In this document: positions 35,002-44,339 of the stretch, piece after piece
How positions within the stretch are numbered: position 1 is the first letter of the stretch
How the letters are laid out: each line of letters begins with the position of its first letter
Source of the DNA: Novosphingobium guangzhouense
GTDB taxonomy: Bacteria > Pseudomonadota > Alphaproteobacteria > Sphingomonadales > Sphingomonadaceae
Assembly (NCBI RefSeq): GCF_002896965.1
Contig: NZ_LYMM01000033.1
Location: 1 to 64,000, forward strand
Reading direction: 5' to 3'
Length of the DNA: 64,000 nt
Position numbers and translations under genes: made by a program
Notes under the pieces: model-generated
Seen by the model: the letters and a program-made list of their open reading frames with translations, nothing else
The model's database searches: none
What the model was told of the DNA's origin: nothing

Positions 35002-35784
35002 TCAGTGAAGGTTCTCGGCGTCGTTGAGATAGACGCAGGTGAGAAGAGCGAAGACGTATGCCTGGATACCGGCAACCAGCAGTTCCAGCGCGCAGATGCC
35101 GACCATCAGCAGGAAGCTGGGCAGACCGGCGATCACGAACAGCGCAGGCCCGGCGTTGCCGCCCGAGATCACGAAGCTCGAAAGCACTTCAAGCAGGACG
35201 TGGCCGGCCATCATCGCAACGAAGAGACGCAGGCCAAGGCTGAAGGGACGCACGAGGAACGAGATCAGTTCGACCACGAAGATGATCGGGATCATCGGCA
35301 CCGGCGTACCATGCGGCACGAAGAGCGAGAAGAAGTGCAGCTTGTGCTTGGCGAAGCCGACGATCAGCACGATCGAGAACGACAGCACTGCGAGAACGCC
35401 GGTGGCCGAGAAGTGGCTGGTGAAGGTAAAGGCGTGAACGCCCACCACGCCAAGCGGCATCAGGCCCAGGAAGTTCGCAAAAAGGATGAACATGAACAGC
35501 GAGAAGATGTACGGAACGTACTTCTTGCCGTTCTTGCCAACGTTCGCGGCCAGCATCCCGTCGATGAAACCGGTGAAGGTCTCCACCGCCATCTGCCAGC
35601 GTCCGGGCACAAGCTGACGCTTCATGCCGCCCGCAACGAACACGATCAGCGCGAGGGTGGCGATGGCCATCCACAGCGCACTGTTGGTGAAGGCGATATT
35701 GTAACCGGCAATGTTCCAGTCCGCGCCCGCCAGCTTTTCAAGCTGGAACTGGTGCATCGGATCGAGCTTCGCTTCGGCTGCCAC
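35002..35784 (-). CDS. atpB: ATP synthase F0 subunit a
   Basis: 260 residues, five to six TM helices. The key Arg lies in FLVRPFSLGLRLFVAMMAGH (about 195-214). It forms the proton half-channels with the c ring. It lies 46 bp upstream of atpE. Confidence 0.96.
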   Translation of the reverse strand: MAAEAKLDPMHQFQLEKLAGADWNIAGYNIAFTNSALWMAIATLALIVFVAGGMKRQLVPGRWQMAVETFTGFIDGMLAANVGKNGKKYVPYIFSLFMFILFANFLGLMPLGVVGVHAFTFTSHFSATGVLAVLSFSIVLIVGFAKHKLHFFSLFVPHGTPVPMIPIIFVVELISFLVRPFSLGLRLFVAMMAGHVLLEVLSSFVISGGNAGPALFVIAGLPSFLLMVGICALELLVAGIQAYVFALLTCVYLNDAENLH

Positions 35785-35836
35785 GCGATTACCCCTGTCG
35801 CCTATTGAACGACAGCGCCCCTCTTCCCATCTCGGG

Positions 35837-36157
35837 TCAGTCGGAGCGCTGGTTCGAAATCCGTATTATGTTCCTGAAAGCAATGCCGATCCCTACGAAC
35901 AGCATCACCATCAGACTCAAGGCCATATATCCGCTGAAATGGCCGATAAGCCACCCCAGGAACAGACCGCCCGCGATCCCTCCCAGCAATTCCGAAAGTA
36001 CGCGGTTTCCCATGCGATAGCTTGCATCGGTTTCCGCGCCGGCCTTCGGTCGGTTGCGTTCCTCTTCCCGCTCGCGAAGGGCTTTCAGCCTTTCGTCGAG
36101 CGAATCGATGCGCGCATCCTCGCCAACAGGGTCTCGTGCGGACGGTTCGTCGGTCAT
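35837..36157 (-). CDS. atpI: AtpZ/AtpI-family F0 assembly protein
   Basis: 106 residues. A charged N-terminal helix (ERLKALREREEERNRPK) is followed by two TM segments (LGGIAGGLFLGWLIG and ALSLMVMLFVGIGIAFR). It is the first gene of the F0 operon and probably aids c-ring assembly. Confidence 0.9.
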   Translation of the reverse strand: MTDEPSARDPVGEDARIDSLDERLKALREREEERNRPKAGAETDASYRMGNRVLSELLGGIAGGLFLGWLIGHFSGYMALSLMVMLFVGIGIAFRNIIRISNQRSD

Positions 36158-36542
36158 GTCACGTTCTCCTCACAATGACAGGAACGCTACACACAAACGA
36201 CGGCTGCCCGCCAAGAGCACCGGCCCCTTAGGGTGGGGCTTATCCCGAGTCAACCGGGGCAGCGCCGCCGTGGGGCGCCTTGTTGACAGGACGGGGTGCA
36301 AGGAACGCGCGCAGATGAAGTATAACCGCCCCTGCTCAACCCGATACCGCAACAGCGATACCCCAGGAGCAGACATGGAAAAGGCCGGAAAAGCGCACCC
36401 GCCCTCCGGCCTTTTCCTGATTCGTCAGTGCAGTGCGATCCATCGTGCCGGGCCTGCCTGACACTTCCGGTCGCCCGTCGATTTCACCGCCTCATGGACA
36501 ACCTTTTGCAAGCCGGGATCAGGGCCCGGATCAGGGCCCGGA
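36158..36542. other. intergenic segment between atp and ydbL operons
   Basis: No credible gene. It holds the atpI upstream region and the terminator at 36377-36417. The tandem repeat at 36516-36549 starts just before the ydbL stop. Confidence 0.6.
36377..36417 (-). terminator. terminator of the ydbH-ynbE-ydbL operon
   Basis: GGAAAAGGCCGGA and TCCGGCCTTTTCC form 13-bp perfect arms around 15 bases. The leftward transcript would end in TTTTCC. Confidence 0.75.
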
Positions 36543-36549
36543 TCAGGGG
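36516..36549. repeat. 12-bp tandem repeat (GGATCAGGGCCC, nearly 3 copies)
   Basis: Units at 36516-36527, 36528-36539 and a partial one at 36540-36549. The last unit overlaps the ydbL stop codon. Confidence 0.8.
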
Positions 36550-36932
36550 CAGCGCGGATCCAGTTCCGGCGCTCCGCCACCGCGGGTTTTCCACGAGCCA
36601 TCAAGGCCCTGATACTTTTCACCGGCCTTGGTGTCACGGATCAGCTTGCATCCGGTGGTAAATGCATACTCCTCGATCGTGCTCTTGCCCTGCGCCGCCG
36701 ACGTATAGACCGAGCGACGCTTGTTATTGATGTCCCGCACCATCGCGGAGATATCCGCGCCGCCGCTGACCACACCGAGATAACCGTCGCGCTGTTCGCC
36801 CACCTGGCCGGCGGCCCGCGCTGCGGCATATTCGGGGGTACGCTGCGCATAGGCGCTCGACGCGCCTGCAATCAGGAGAAACGTGGCGACTGCAGTGGCG
36901 ACCGGGGCGCCGATTGTCCGGATCCTCGTCAT
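36543..36932 (-). CDS. ydbL: YdbL-family (DUF1318) periplasmic protein
   Basis: 129 residues from the ATG at 36932. A signal peptide (TAVATFLLIAGASSAYAQ) is followed by the family blocks AAGQVGEQRDGYLGV, then DINNKRRSVYTSAAQ. It overlaps the ynbE stop (TGATG). YdbL works with YnbE and YdbH in envelope lipid transport. Confidence 0.88.
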   Translation of the reverse strand: MTRIRTIGAPVATAVATFLLIAGASSAYAQRTPEYAAARAAGQVGEQRDGYLGVVSGGADISAMVRDINNKRRSVYTSAAQGKSTIEEYAFTTGCKLIRDTKAGEKYQGLDGSWKTRGGGAPELDPRCP

Positions 36933-37225
36933 CAGAAAATGCCCTCGTTCTGTTCGACCGTCTTGGCCGCATCGGCAGCCAGACGATAAACGACTTCCTG
37001 CCGGATGTTGATATTGAGTTCGATCACGATCGGCTTGTCGGGGGCTGCCACCTGAATGCAGCCACCAAGACCGAATGCAACCGCCATCGCTATCGCGGCC
37101 ATACCTGCGGCGCGAACGGCGCGCCTGCCGGACCGTGGGCCCACCTGCTGCTCTGTATATTCCCGGTCGATCATCGCGGGGCTTGTTGCAGCCGGAAGGC
37201 TTCCGGTCAATTCCGAGGGCATCAT
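36932..37225 (-). CDS. ynbE: YnbE-family lipoprotein
   Basis: 97 residues. A lipobox LGGC (about residue 56) is followed by the short mature part with ELNINIRQEVVYRLA, the YnbE core. The 40-residue N-terminal extension before the hydrophobic part is unusually long, so a later start is possible. It overlaps ydbH by 4 bases. Confidence 0.82.
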   Translation of the reverse strand: MMPSELTGSLPAATSPAMIDREYTEQQVGPRSGRRAVRAAGMAAIAMAVAFGLGGCIQVAAPDKPIVIELNINIRQEVVYRLAADAAKTVEQNEGIF

Positions 37226-40200
37226 GGCTTTTTCTCGCTGACTGGAGGCTGAATAGCGCCGGATTGAGCGGGAGCGGGCTGTTGGGCTGGCGGAGCCACG
37301 TTGATCGTGGCGTCGGGCCGGCCATTTGAACGGCTTCCATCACTGTTCAACAGGCCCAGCACTCTTGGGTCCGTCACGTAAGTAGGATCATATAGGGAGC
37401 GCATCGAGCCAAACAGGCTGAAGAACGGCGCCTTGATGTTGACGATGAAGCGGATCGGCAACTTCGCCACCTGCTTGGTGATGAAGTTCTTGCTTGCGCC
37501 CTGCCCCTGGCTGAGCCCGTCGAAGCTGATCCGCGTGACGATATCGCCGGAAAGCGATCCGCCCAGGCCGATCTCCATCTTCCGGTAATTCACCGACTTG
37601 AGCGCATCGAAGGCGAAATTGCCCATGGCCGACAAGTCCTTGTAGGTCAGCGCGCCGACGTAGGACACATTGCCGCCCGGATCGCGAGAGCGCAGGAAAC
37701 CGTTTTCTATGCGCCCCCCGTGCTCGTCGAATATCATCGGCAGCTCACCGTCGAACACGCCGCTGGCATTGATGTTCGTCAGTTCCAGATGCTGCACGAA
37801 ATCGGCCGCATCGAGTCCGGCGACCCGCAGCGTGTAATAGCGCGTCTCCGCCGCTCCGATCTGCATCCTGGCCGGATCAAGCGTGAGCGTTCCGTTCATG
37901 AACGGCCATTTTCCGCCATTCACGATCAGGTTGTAGCCTGGACGCAGTTCATAGGAGATCGTGCCATCGGTCACTTCGATGCCCGGGTTCATCGATGCGA
38001 TGTGCACGCTCTGGTTAGGGGCCGTGACCATGCCGAGCAGGTCGGTGAACACAATGTTCCCCGACAGCTGGCGCACCGGGCCCAGCGCCGCGGCAAAATC
38101 CACGCCGTCCGTGGCGAAGCGGCCACGGCTGGTTACACCTCTGGCATTCCAGTCGATCCGCCCGGTTCCGCGCACGACGCCCTTGAGGTCGGAAACAATG
38201 CCCAGCACCGTCCGCGAAAGCGCATCGGGCTGCAGCTTGTCGTCGAACACGAGGCTGTCCACTGCCAGATCCGCGTGGCCATCGGCCTTTGACAGATCGT
38301 GGACGATGTCGGCTCGCGCGACGGCGCGGTCGCTTGCCGGTTCGCGGAGCAAGGCTTGTGCGGTGATCCGGTTGTCGGCCAGCCGCAAGGTTGCGTCGCG
38401 CGCGATCATCGGCTGGAAGCGCGCCACGGGTTCACGATCTACCAGAGTGAACTGCGCCCCCTCGATCGACGCCACACCGTTCGCATAGCGCCAGCGCCCC
38501 GCTGCCTGCCGCATGTCGAGCGGGACCGCCGCAAGGCTGATATCGGCGTCGTCGAACGTCCCCGCGATCTCCTTGCCCACTTGCGCGTCAAGTTGACTGA
38601 CGGTGAAGTGCGATGCGGTATCTGCCGGGCCAAGCGCAACCTTGATCGCGCTTGCCTTGATAACGCCGGGTTTCGCTCCGCCCATTGCAAACCCGATCGG
38701 CCCGCTGGCGATGCGCACCGACGTTTCACCCAAGTGCCCCGACAGATCGAGCGAAGTGGCGCCCGCCGCCAGCAGCAGGTTGTCCGGCCGCCCTTCCACG
38801 ATCGCTCCGCCGCGCGCCGGGCACAGGGTCAGCTTGCGCTTGTCGATGACCAGATTGGAAAAACTGAGCGCGTCAAACGAAACGTCGGTGCAGCGGCGCC
38901 ACACCGCCAGCCTGCCATCCGCCCCCCAATTGCCGTCGACAGGCAGCAGCAGGTTGCGCGCATTGCCGCCCGGCACGTCGCCGCTGAGAACGACCTGTCC
39001 GTTGAAAGACAGCGCACCGTCGCCTGCCTGCTCCATTGCAACGCGGGGCACGCCGACCATCGCCGTGCCGGCGCGGTAGTCTGCCATGGAGGCGTTCATG
39101 GCGATGCGGCCACCCTCGCCCATTTCCATCCGTCCCCAAGCCTGCGGAAGCCCGCGCCCGCCGGTGGTGAAGTTGCCCGTCACGCGCGGTGCACGCCCCT
39201 TGCCGCGGAACAGCGCCTGCACGCGCGAAAGCGACAGCACGGAGGTTCCGCTGCCGCCCTTGAGCGATCCGCGCGTAACGACAAGGTTCAGCCCGTCGCC
39301 GGAATTTCGCACCAGCAGGCTTGCGTTGACCGTGCTACCGCGCATTTCGCGCGCAAGGTTCTGGCGCACTTGAGCAGCGATGGGCGCGCCCAGCGTTCCC
39401 GCCGCGGTCTGCTGCGCCGAAAGCAGCGCGCGATCGACGGTGCTGCCAAGCGCCATTTCCCGGCCGGTAAGGTCCGCATCGATATCGAAGCGGGCAAGCC
39501 CCCCGGTCGAGCGAGCCCGCCCTTCAAGCGTGACCTGCGCCAGCCGGGCCTGCGGGGTATCGAGACGACGCCCGGCTATCCGGTACGTCGCGCTCAGTGC
39601 ATTGTCACGGTACGTGAACCGTCCCGATCCACTTCCCCCCGCCAGTTTCTGGGCACCGTAGCGCACCGCGCCCACAGCCAGTTCCATCTTGCCGGATGCC
39701 CCGTCCAGCGCCTTGTCGAGCGTCAGGTCAAGTTGCACGGCGGTCTTGCCCAGCCGCAGATCCTGCGCAGAACAGGTCAGGCTGGCCAGCCGCACCGGCC
39801 CTGCGAATCGGGGCTTGCCTGCCGATGTGGTGAGCTTGCCATAGAGGGTCGCAGGGCCGGTCGTGCAGCCCCCGCCCGTCAGCACCGGAGACAGCGCAGC
39901 AAGTTCGCCCGAAAAGCCATCGCGCAATTCGCCAGCGCCCGCCAGCTTGACGCCTATTCGGCCGTGATCGCTGTCGATCAGGGCACGGCCGTCCTCCACG
40001 GCGAGGTCGTAATCCGGCATTTCGAAAGGTGCGCTGCCGCCGCCGGCCATCGCCTTGTCGAGACTGCCGAAACTGAGCTTCCCGTCGTGCCATGAACCGT
40101 AAAGGCGCGGCTTCACCACCGTGATGCGGCCCACACCCGGCAGCCCCCACGAAAGGCGGGTGGCGATGCGCAGTTCCTTCACCGTCAGGTCCGGCCGCGC

Positions 40201-40482
40201 CGGATCACCGATGACCAGATTGCGAATCACCTGCTCGGACGGACCAATCCGGACGATGTCATAACGGGCCTCAAGCCCCAGCGAATCGAGTTCACGTTCG
40301 ATGAGGTTGGCCGCGATCTCTTCACGCGAAAGCCATGTCGCCCCCAGCGCAGCCGCCAGTAACCCGCCGACAACAAGCACGGGAGCGCCCCAGGCCCTGC
40401 CGCGCAGCAGGCGCCCACGCGAAGCAAGGCCCCCGGTTGCGGCCTCTTCGGTGTCCGGGGTCTGGTCTATCTCTTGCGACAT
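37222..40482 (-). CDS. ydbH: YdbH-like AsmA-family intermembrane lipid transport protein
   Basis: 1086 residues from MSQEIDQ. One N-terminal TM (APVLVVGGLLAAALGATWL, about 33-51) is followed by a long beta-rich periplasmic region. The C-terminal part (GIEVTDGTISYELRPGYNLI, GRIENGFLRS, KQVAKLPIRFIVNIKAPF) matches the YdbH/DctA-like domain. In E. coli YdbH bridges the inner and outer membranes for phospholipid transport with the YnbE and YdbL partners, which follow here in an overlapping operon. It diverges from radC. Confidence 0.9.
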   Translation of the reverse strand: MSQEIDQTPDTEEAATGGLASRGRLLRGRAWGAPVLVVGGLLAAALGATWLSREEIAANLIERELDSLGLEARYDIVRIGPSEQVIRNLVIGDPARPDLTVKELRIATRLSWGLPGVGRITVVKPRLYGSWHDGKLSFGSLDKAMAGGGSAPFEMPDYDLAVEDGRALIDSDHGRIGVKLAGAGELRDGFSGELAALSPVLTGGGCTTGPATLYGKLTTSAGKPRFAGPVRLASLTCSAQDLRLGKTAVQLDLTLDKALDGASGKMELAVGAVRYGAQKLAGGSGSGRFTYRDNALSATYRIAGRRLDTPQARLAQVTLEGRARSTGGLARFDIDADLTGREMALGSTVDRALLSAQQTAAGTLGAPIAAQVRQNLAREMRGSTVNASLLVRNSGDGLNLVVTRGSLKGGSGTSVLSLSRVQALFRGKGRAPRVTGNFTTGGRGLPQAWGRMEMGEGGRIAMNASMADYRAGTAMVGVPRVAMEQAGDGALSFNGQVVLSGDVPGGNARNLLLPVDGNWGADGRLAVWRRCTDVSFDALSFSNLVIDKRKLTLCPARGGAIVEGRPDNLLLAAGATSLDLSGHLGETSVRIASGPIGFAMGGAKPGVIKASAIKVALGPADTASHFTVSQLDAQVGKEIAGTFDDADISLAAVPLDMRQAAGRWRYANGVASIEGAQFTLVDREPVARFQPMIARDATLRLADNRITAQALLREPASDRAVARADIVHDLSKADGHADLAVDSLVFDDKLQPDALSRTVLGIVSDLKGVVRGTGRIDWNARGVTSRGRFATDGVDFAAALGPVRQLSGNIVFTDLLGMVTAPNQSVHIASMNPGIEVTDGTISYELRPGYNLIVNGGKWPFMNGTLTLDPARMQIGAAETRYYTLRVAGLDAADFVQHLELTNINASGVFDGELPMIFDEHGGRIENGFLRSRDPGGNVSYVGALTYKDLSAMGNFAFDALKSVNYRKMEIGLGGSLSGDIVTRISFDGLSQGQGASKNFITKQVAKLPIRFIVNIKAPFFSLFGSMRSLYDPTYVTDPRVLGLLNSDGSRSNGRPDATINVAPPAQQPAPAQSGAIQPPVSEKKP

Positions 40483-40535
40483 CCGATCGTTCACTTGCGC
40501 CGGGCGGACGGGAAAGGCAATTGTTTGTACGTAAC

Positions 40536-40997
40536 ATGGACGGACAACCACCCCTCTTTGACGAACGCCCCACAGTTTCGGGCGACCCACGCAGCGATAT
40601 CGGCAACGATTCGAGCGGGCATCGCGGCCGGTTGCGCAAACGGCTGCTTGATGGCGGGGCGGAAGCTCTGGGAGATCATGAGGTTATCGAACTCCTGCTG
40701 ATGCAGGCTGTTCCGCGCCGCGACATGAAGCCGCTGGCGCGCAGCCTGCTGCATCGCTTCGGATCGCTGGCCGGTGTGCTGCAGGCAGAGCCCCGTGCGT
40801 TGGCCGCGCATCCGGGCATGGGGGAAGCGACAGCCGCCGCGCTGCGGGTGGTCACCGTCGCCGCCACCCGCATGGCGCGCCAGAAAGTGCGTGAGGCGCC
40901 GGTGCTGTCTTCGTGGCATGCGCTGATCGATTACCTGACCATCGACATGGCCCATCTTACGGTGGAGCGCGTGCGCGTCCTTTACCTCAACACGTAA
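40536..40997 (+). pseudogene. radC: radC, interrupted after 153 codons by an integrated element
   Basis: The N-terminal UPF0758 part is intact: HRGRLRKRLLDGGAEALGDH, ELLLMQAVPRRDMKPLA, HPGMGEATAAALR. The reading ends at VERVRVLYLNT followed by TAA. RadC proteins normally continue from LNT into the JAB1/MPN metalloprotease domain (about 70 more residues with E...HxH...S..D), which is absent here. A large serine recombinase starts 60 bp downstream. The 3' half of radC is expected at the far end of the element, outside the window. Confidence 0.9.
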
Positions 40998-41057
40998 AAA
41001 TAGGTTGTGCAAACACGCCTTCCCCGTGCAATTGCTTGGGGAAAGGAGCATCCCGCA
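40985..41057. other. left attachment junction (attL) in radC
   Basis: The last radC-like codons (CTC AAC ACG) run into TAAAAATAGG, where a normal gene would continue with an Asn-Thr-Lys-like codon. The crossover is inferred at about 40990-40998. Short inverted TTGTGCA / TGCAATTG elements follow (about 41004-41035), compatible with a recombinase arm. Confidence 0.6.
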
Positions 41058-42785
41058 ATGCCTAATGCCGTCCGCTATCATCGCTTCTCAACGAAGCGTC
41101 AGGACAAGGGATCGTCGATCGATCGCCAGAACGAACTCACGCACGCCCTATGCGAACGCAAAAAATGGAACGTCGTCGAGACACTTGAGGACAAGGGCCA
41201 GTCCGCATGGAAAGGCGATAACCTGAGGGTCGGTGAACTCGGGAAATTCAAAGATCGGGTCGATGCTGGTGAGTACGAAACGGGAACGCGATTGGTAATC
41301 GAGAACCTAGACCGTCTCTCTCGCCAAGAGGTTAAGTTCGCCCGTCGATGGATCGAGGACATTACCGACAAGGGTATCGTCGTCGCGGTCTGCACCCCAG
41401 AAATCGAGATCGACAGCGATTCATTGTCGGGCAGCAATCTCGTTTCGATGATCCAATATCTTCTCGAAGCGCAGCGCAGCACAGGCGAATCAGCGCGCAA
41501 AAGTGAGATGTCCAAAAAGACCGTTGCGAACGGCCTCAAACTCGCACGGAAAGGCATCGTCTATTCCCCCAAAGCGCCCGAGTGGTTGCGCGGGATCAAA
41601 GGCGACAAGTTCGAGGTCATCGAGGAACGCGCTGCGATTGTGCGCCAGATTTACGAATGGTCCGCGTCCGGTCTTGGTTACACCGCTATCGCAAGCAGAT
41701 TGACCGCCACTGTCGAGCCGTGGACCAAGCCAAGCAAGCGCGGCCATCATTGGAAGCTAGGGTATATCCGGGATATCCTCACCCTGCCCCTCGTCGAAGG
41801 TGAATATCATCCCAAAACAGGAAACGACAAAACGCCGACCGGCGAGGTCATTCTAAACTACTATCCGCGCATCGTTGATGCTGACCTAGTGCAGCGCGCC
41901 AGAGCAGCGATCCGACGCCGGGATGGAACCGGAGGCGCAGGCCGACGCGAAGCACGAAACCTATTCGCTGGTACAGTGAAATGCGGTCATTGTGGCGATG
42001 CTATGGTCCGCATTGTTCAGCGCAATCAGCAGAAGACCTTGTACGAGTATCTGAAATGCACCCGGTTCAATGCCGCTGGTGCGCCTAAGCCAGAGGACGA
42101 CGCCGAAACGCGCGCCAAGCGCTGCACCAATACGACGATGTTCCGATACGACCTCTTTGAGAAGGCAGCGCTGCAAGAGATTTTGCACCTCGCACTCGAC
42201 AACAGCTTTTTCGTTAAGACCGAGGATATCAGCCCCCTCGCCGGTAAAGTCGCGGACCTGACCAAAGCCGTTGAACTCCTAGAGCGTGAACGCGCAAACC
42301 TCATGGGCTTCATCCGAAAGTACGGTGAAGACGCAGACACCGAGCGCGACGTGAACGAGGTTCGGTCCAAGCTGAACAAAGCCCGCGTTGATCTTGAAAC
42401 AGCGCAAGCGGCACTCGACGAGGCCAAAGGCAAAGTGAGCCCTGACGAGCACTTGCGCCGTGTCCTTGAGGTCCGTGAGGCGATTCACAGCAAAGATCAG
42501 GAGGAACAGGAGCAAGCCCGACGCAAAGTGCGTGATGCGATCCAAGCTATCGTCACTATAGTGATGTGCCGGTCCTCGGCCCCCCTCCCCGGCAAAAAAA
42601 TCCCGCAACGCAAGATCGAAATGACCCTAGCTGGCGGCTACATGGCCTACGAATTTGATGGCGAAGGCAAGCTGCTACAGAAGGTCAGTTTGCAGGGCAT
42701 TCCCGACATGATGCAGGGTATTGCTGCAACCGATGGTGGCGCACTGGTCGAGACGATCCGCAACAGACGTATCCAGAACGCCTGA
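41058..42785 (+). CDS. large serine recombinase (integrase)
   Basis: 575 residues from the ATG at 41058 (AAGGAG 9 bases upstream). The resolvase domain has YHRFSTKRQ with the nucleophile Ser at residue 11, and RLVIENLDRLSRQEV. A recombinase domain (about 170-280, ATIASRL-type and WKLGYIRDILTLPLVEGEY) and a zinc ribbon (CGHCG, about 314, with distant Cys) follow, then a coiled coil (about 420-500). It probably catalysed insertion into radC. A separate directionality factor is not recognised. Confidence 0.95.
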   Translation: MPNAVRYHRFSTKRQDKGSSIDRQNELTHALCERKKWNVVETLEDKGQSAWKGDNLRVGELGKFKDRVDAGEYETGTRLVIENLDRLSRQEVKFARRWIEDITDKGIVVAVCTPEIEIDSDSLSGSNLVSMIQYLLEAQRSTGESARKSEMSKKTVANGLKLARKGIVYSPKAPEWLRGIKGDKFEVIEERAAIVRQIYEWSASGLGYTAIASRLTATVEPWTKPSKRGHHWKLGYIRDILTLPLVEGEYHPKTGNDKTPTGEVILNYYPRIVDADLVQRARAAIRRRDGTGGAGRREARNLFAGTVKCGHCGDAMVRIVQRNQQKTLYEYLKCTRFNAAGAPKPEDDAETRAKRCTNTTMFRYDLFEKAALQEILHLALDNSFFVKTEDISPLAGKVADLTKAVELLERERANLMGFIRKYGEDADTERDVNEVRSKLNKARVDLETAQAALDEAKGKVSPDEHLRRVLEVREAIHSKDQEEQEQARRKVRDAIQAIVTIVMCRSSAPLPGKKIPQRKIEMTLAGGYMAYEFDGEGKLLQKVSLQGIPDMMQGIAATDGGALVETIRNRRIQNA

Positions 42786-42800
42786 GAGCCCCAACGGATA

Positions 42801-42813
42801 CCACTCAAAGTGA
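42801..42813. promoter_or_regulatory. palindrome TCACT-N3-AGTGA, one-mismatch copy
   Basis: CCACTCAAAGTGA lies between the recombinase stop and its terminator stem; the first base deviates. Confidence 0.4.
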
Positions 42814-42845
42814 AAGCGCTCCGACTACATATCGGAGCGCTTTGC
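42813..42845 (+). terminator. terminator after the serine recombinase
   Basis: AAAGCGCTCCGA and TCGGAGCGCTTT are 12-bp perfect arms around 7 bases. It can act in both directions and also faces the minus-strand gene that ends at 42872. Confidence 0.85.
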
Positions 42846-42871
42846 GTCTGTCCTGAGCGTCCTAGCGCACC

Positions 42872-43066
42872 CTAGATGCGCGGAAGTTGCACAACGTCAT
42901 CCTCGTGACCGACCTCGACCCGGAAATTGTCCCGGTAGCGCTCGATATAGCAACGCACTCCCCGGAACGTGATCGCGAAAGCGTCATCTTCGAAATCCGG
43001 GTTGCAGTCGATGTTGTAAACAAGATGATCGGCAAGCTGGGCTAGTTCGGTGTTGTTAAGCTGCAT
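42872..43066 (-). CDS. small hypothetical protein
   Basis: 64 residues from the ATG at 43066, which has AAGGAGAC 5 bases upstream. It is acidic, with DDAFAITFRGVRCYIERYRD in the middle. No family is recognised. It is divergent from the DUF2958 gene. Confidence 0.6.
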   Translation of the reverse strand: MQLNNTELAQLADHLVYNIDCNPDFEDDAFAITFRGVRCYIERYRDNFRVEVGHEDDVVQLPRI

Positions 43067-43237
43067 TGTTCGTCTCCTTCCCCATTCGTATGTTTCCAAC
43101 TCTGGTTTTGGGCGAGCAAAGACAGACAACTCTTGCAACAGGTCGTCGCATTATCTTGCAGCACTCCTGAGTTGTTGAATGTCAGGAAGGATGGTGCATT
43201 GTTCCTTTGAGCACTTTTTCAGAAAGGACGTGCTCAA

Positions 43238-43597
43238 ATGGATTGGACTAACTTGCTGCGACCCGAAACGCGGGTGCAACTGCTCAAAAACTACAAGGAC
43301 CAGCAGGACAAAAAAGGCACCGGACGCGAGATCGATTTCGAGCCCGTTGCGAAGCTGTTCGTGCCGTGGGGCGCAGCTACATTTCTCATCACCGAATGCG
43401 ACGGAGACGGCCTGGCCTTCGGTTTGTCCGATCTAGGCTTTGGAACCCCCGAACTCGGATACATCTCGCTCGACGAGTTAGCTGAGATACGCGGTCCCGG
43501 TGGCCTCACGGTCGAGGAAGACATTCACTTTAGGTCGCAACAGCCCCTGAGCGCTTATGCGGCAGACGCTAGATCGCACGGACGTATCCGCGCATAA
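43238..43597 (+). CDS. DUF2958 protein
   Basis: 119 residues. FEPVAKLFVPWGAATFLITE, AFGLSDLGFGTPELGYISLD, then GLTVEEDIHF and YAADARSHGRI match DUF2958, a family nearly confined to plasmids and integrative elements. The function is unknown. AAAGGA lies upstream of the ATG. A terminator follows. Confidence 0.92.
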   Translation: MDWTNLLRPETRVQLLKNYKDQQDKKGTGREIDFEPVAKLFVPWGAATFLITECDGDGLAFGLSDLGFGTPELGYISLDELAEIRGPGGLTVEEDIHFRSQQPLSAYAADARSHGRIRA

Positions 43598-43622
43598 GTA
43601 GAAGCGATTGAGTATGTGGACG

Positions 43623-43656
43623 GAGCCGAGGTGCATAACTGCCCTTCGGCTCTTTC
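43623..43656 (+). terminator. terminator after DUF2958
   Basis: GAGCCGA and TCGGCTC arms around 16 bases are followed by TTTCCTT. Confidence 0.7.
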
Positions 43657-43687
43657 CTTGAGTGGGTAAAAATAAGAGACTGCTGGC

Positions 43688-44287
43688 ATGACAAAAGCTG
43701 CTCCGACTCAGTGCTGCCAATGCCCGACACAAGCGGTGATGATGGTCGGCAGCTCTCCGTTCTGCCTGAACTGCTATTCTCAGTATAAGCAGTTGCAGCA
43801 CATGGACTTTGCTCAGAATTTGGCGATGCTGAATATCGCCAATCAGGATTTTGCTGATGTGCTGGGAATGCCTCATCTGGCGAAGCCGGTGCAGATTCCT
43901 CCTGCTCCATTCCATTATAACTACAATCAGTCGGTGACGATCACGGACAGCACCGTCGGATCGGTCAATCTCGGCACTGCCAAGGACATTCAGGTCGCCA
44001 TCAAAACGATGGAGCAGAATGGGGAGCCGGGACTTGGCGAGGCACTTTCCGGTTTGCTGAAAGCGGTGGTTGCGGCACCCGACGCTACAAGCGCGCAGAA
44101 GAACGAACTGCTTGAGCAGATCGAAGCGCTAACCCAGCAGGTGAACGCGAAGCCAGAGGAACGCAAAGCAGGTATCATCAAGCCGATGTTCGCAGCACTC
44201 AAGGAAGGTGCTGCTGCCATTAGCGGTGTTGCTGGTGCATGGACTGCGGTTGAGCCGCTGCTGGCTGGGCACCTTCAACTTAGCTGA
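43688..44287 (+). CDS. Cys-rich N-terminal, helical C-terminal hypothetical protein
   Basis: 199 residues. A zinc-knuckle-like N-terminus (CCQCPTQA, FCLNCYSQY, residues 9-31) is followed by NYNQSVTITDSTVGSVNLGT and a helical region. The TVGxxNLGT pattern resembles linker regions of NLR- or toxin-related proteins, but I do not assign a family. TAAAAATA lies upstream (43667-43674). Confidence 0.6.
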   Translation: MTKAAPTQCCQCPTQAVMMVGSSPFCLNCYSQYKQLQHMDFAQNLAMLNIANQDFADVLGMPHLAKPVQIPPAPFHYNYNQSVTITDSTVGSVNLGTAKDIQVAIKTMEQNGEPGLGEALSGLLKAVVAAPDATSAQKNELLEQIEALTQQVNAKPEERKAGIIKPMFAALKEGAAAISGVAGAWTAVEPLLAGHLQLS

Positions 44288-44316
44288 TAAAAAAGCCCCA
44301 GCCGTTTCCGGCCGGG
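44286..44316 (-). terminator. terminator for minus-strand gene 44340-44741
   Basis: On the minus strand GCCCCGGCCG-GAAA-CGGCTGGGGC is followed by TTTTTT. It overlaps the stop of the convergent plus-strand gene. Confidence 0.85.
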
Positions 44317-44321
44317 GCGCG

Positions 44322-44334
44322 GTCACTCGGAGTG
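44322..44334. promoter_or_regulatory. palindrome TCACTCGGAGTGA
   Basis: A perfect TCACT-N3-AGTGA copy, located between the stop of the minus-strand gene at 44340 and its terminator. Confidence 0.6.
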
Positions 44335-44339
44335 ATGTG

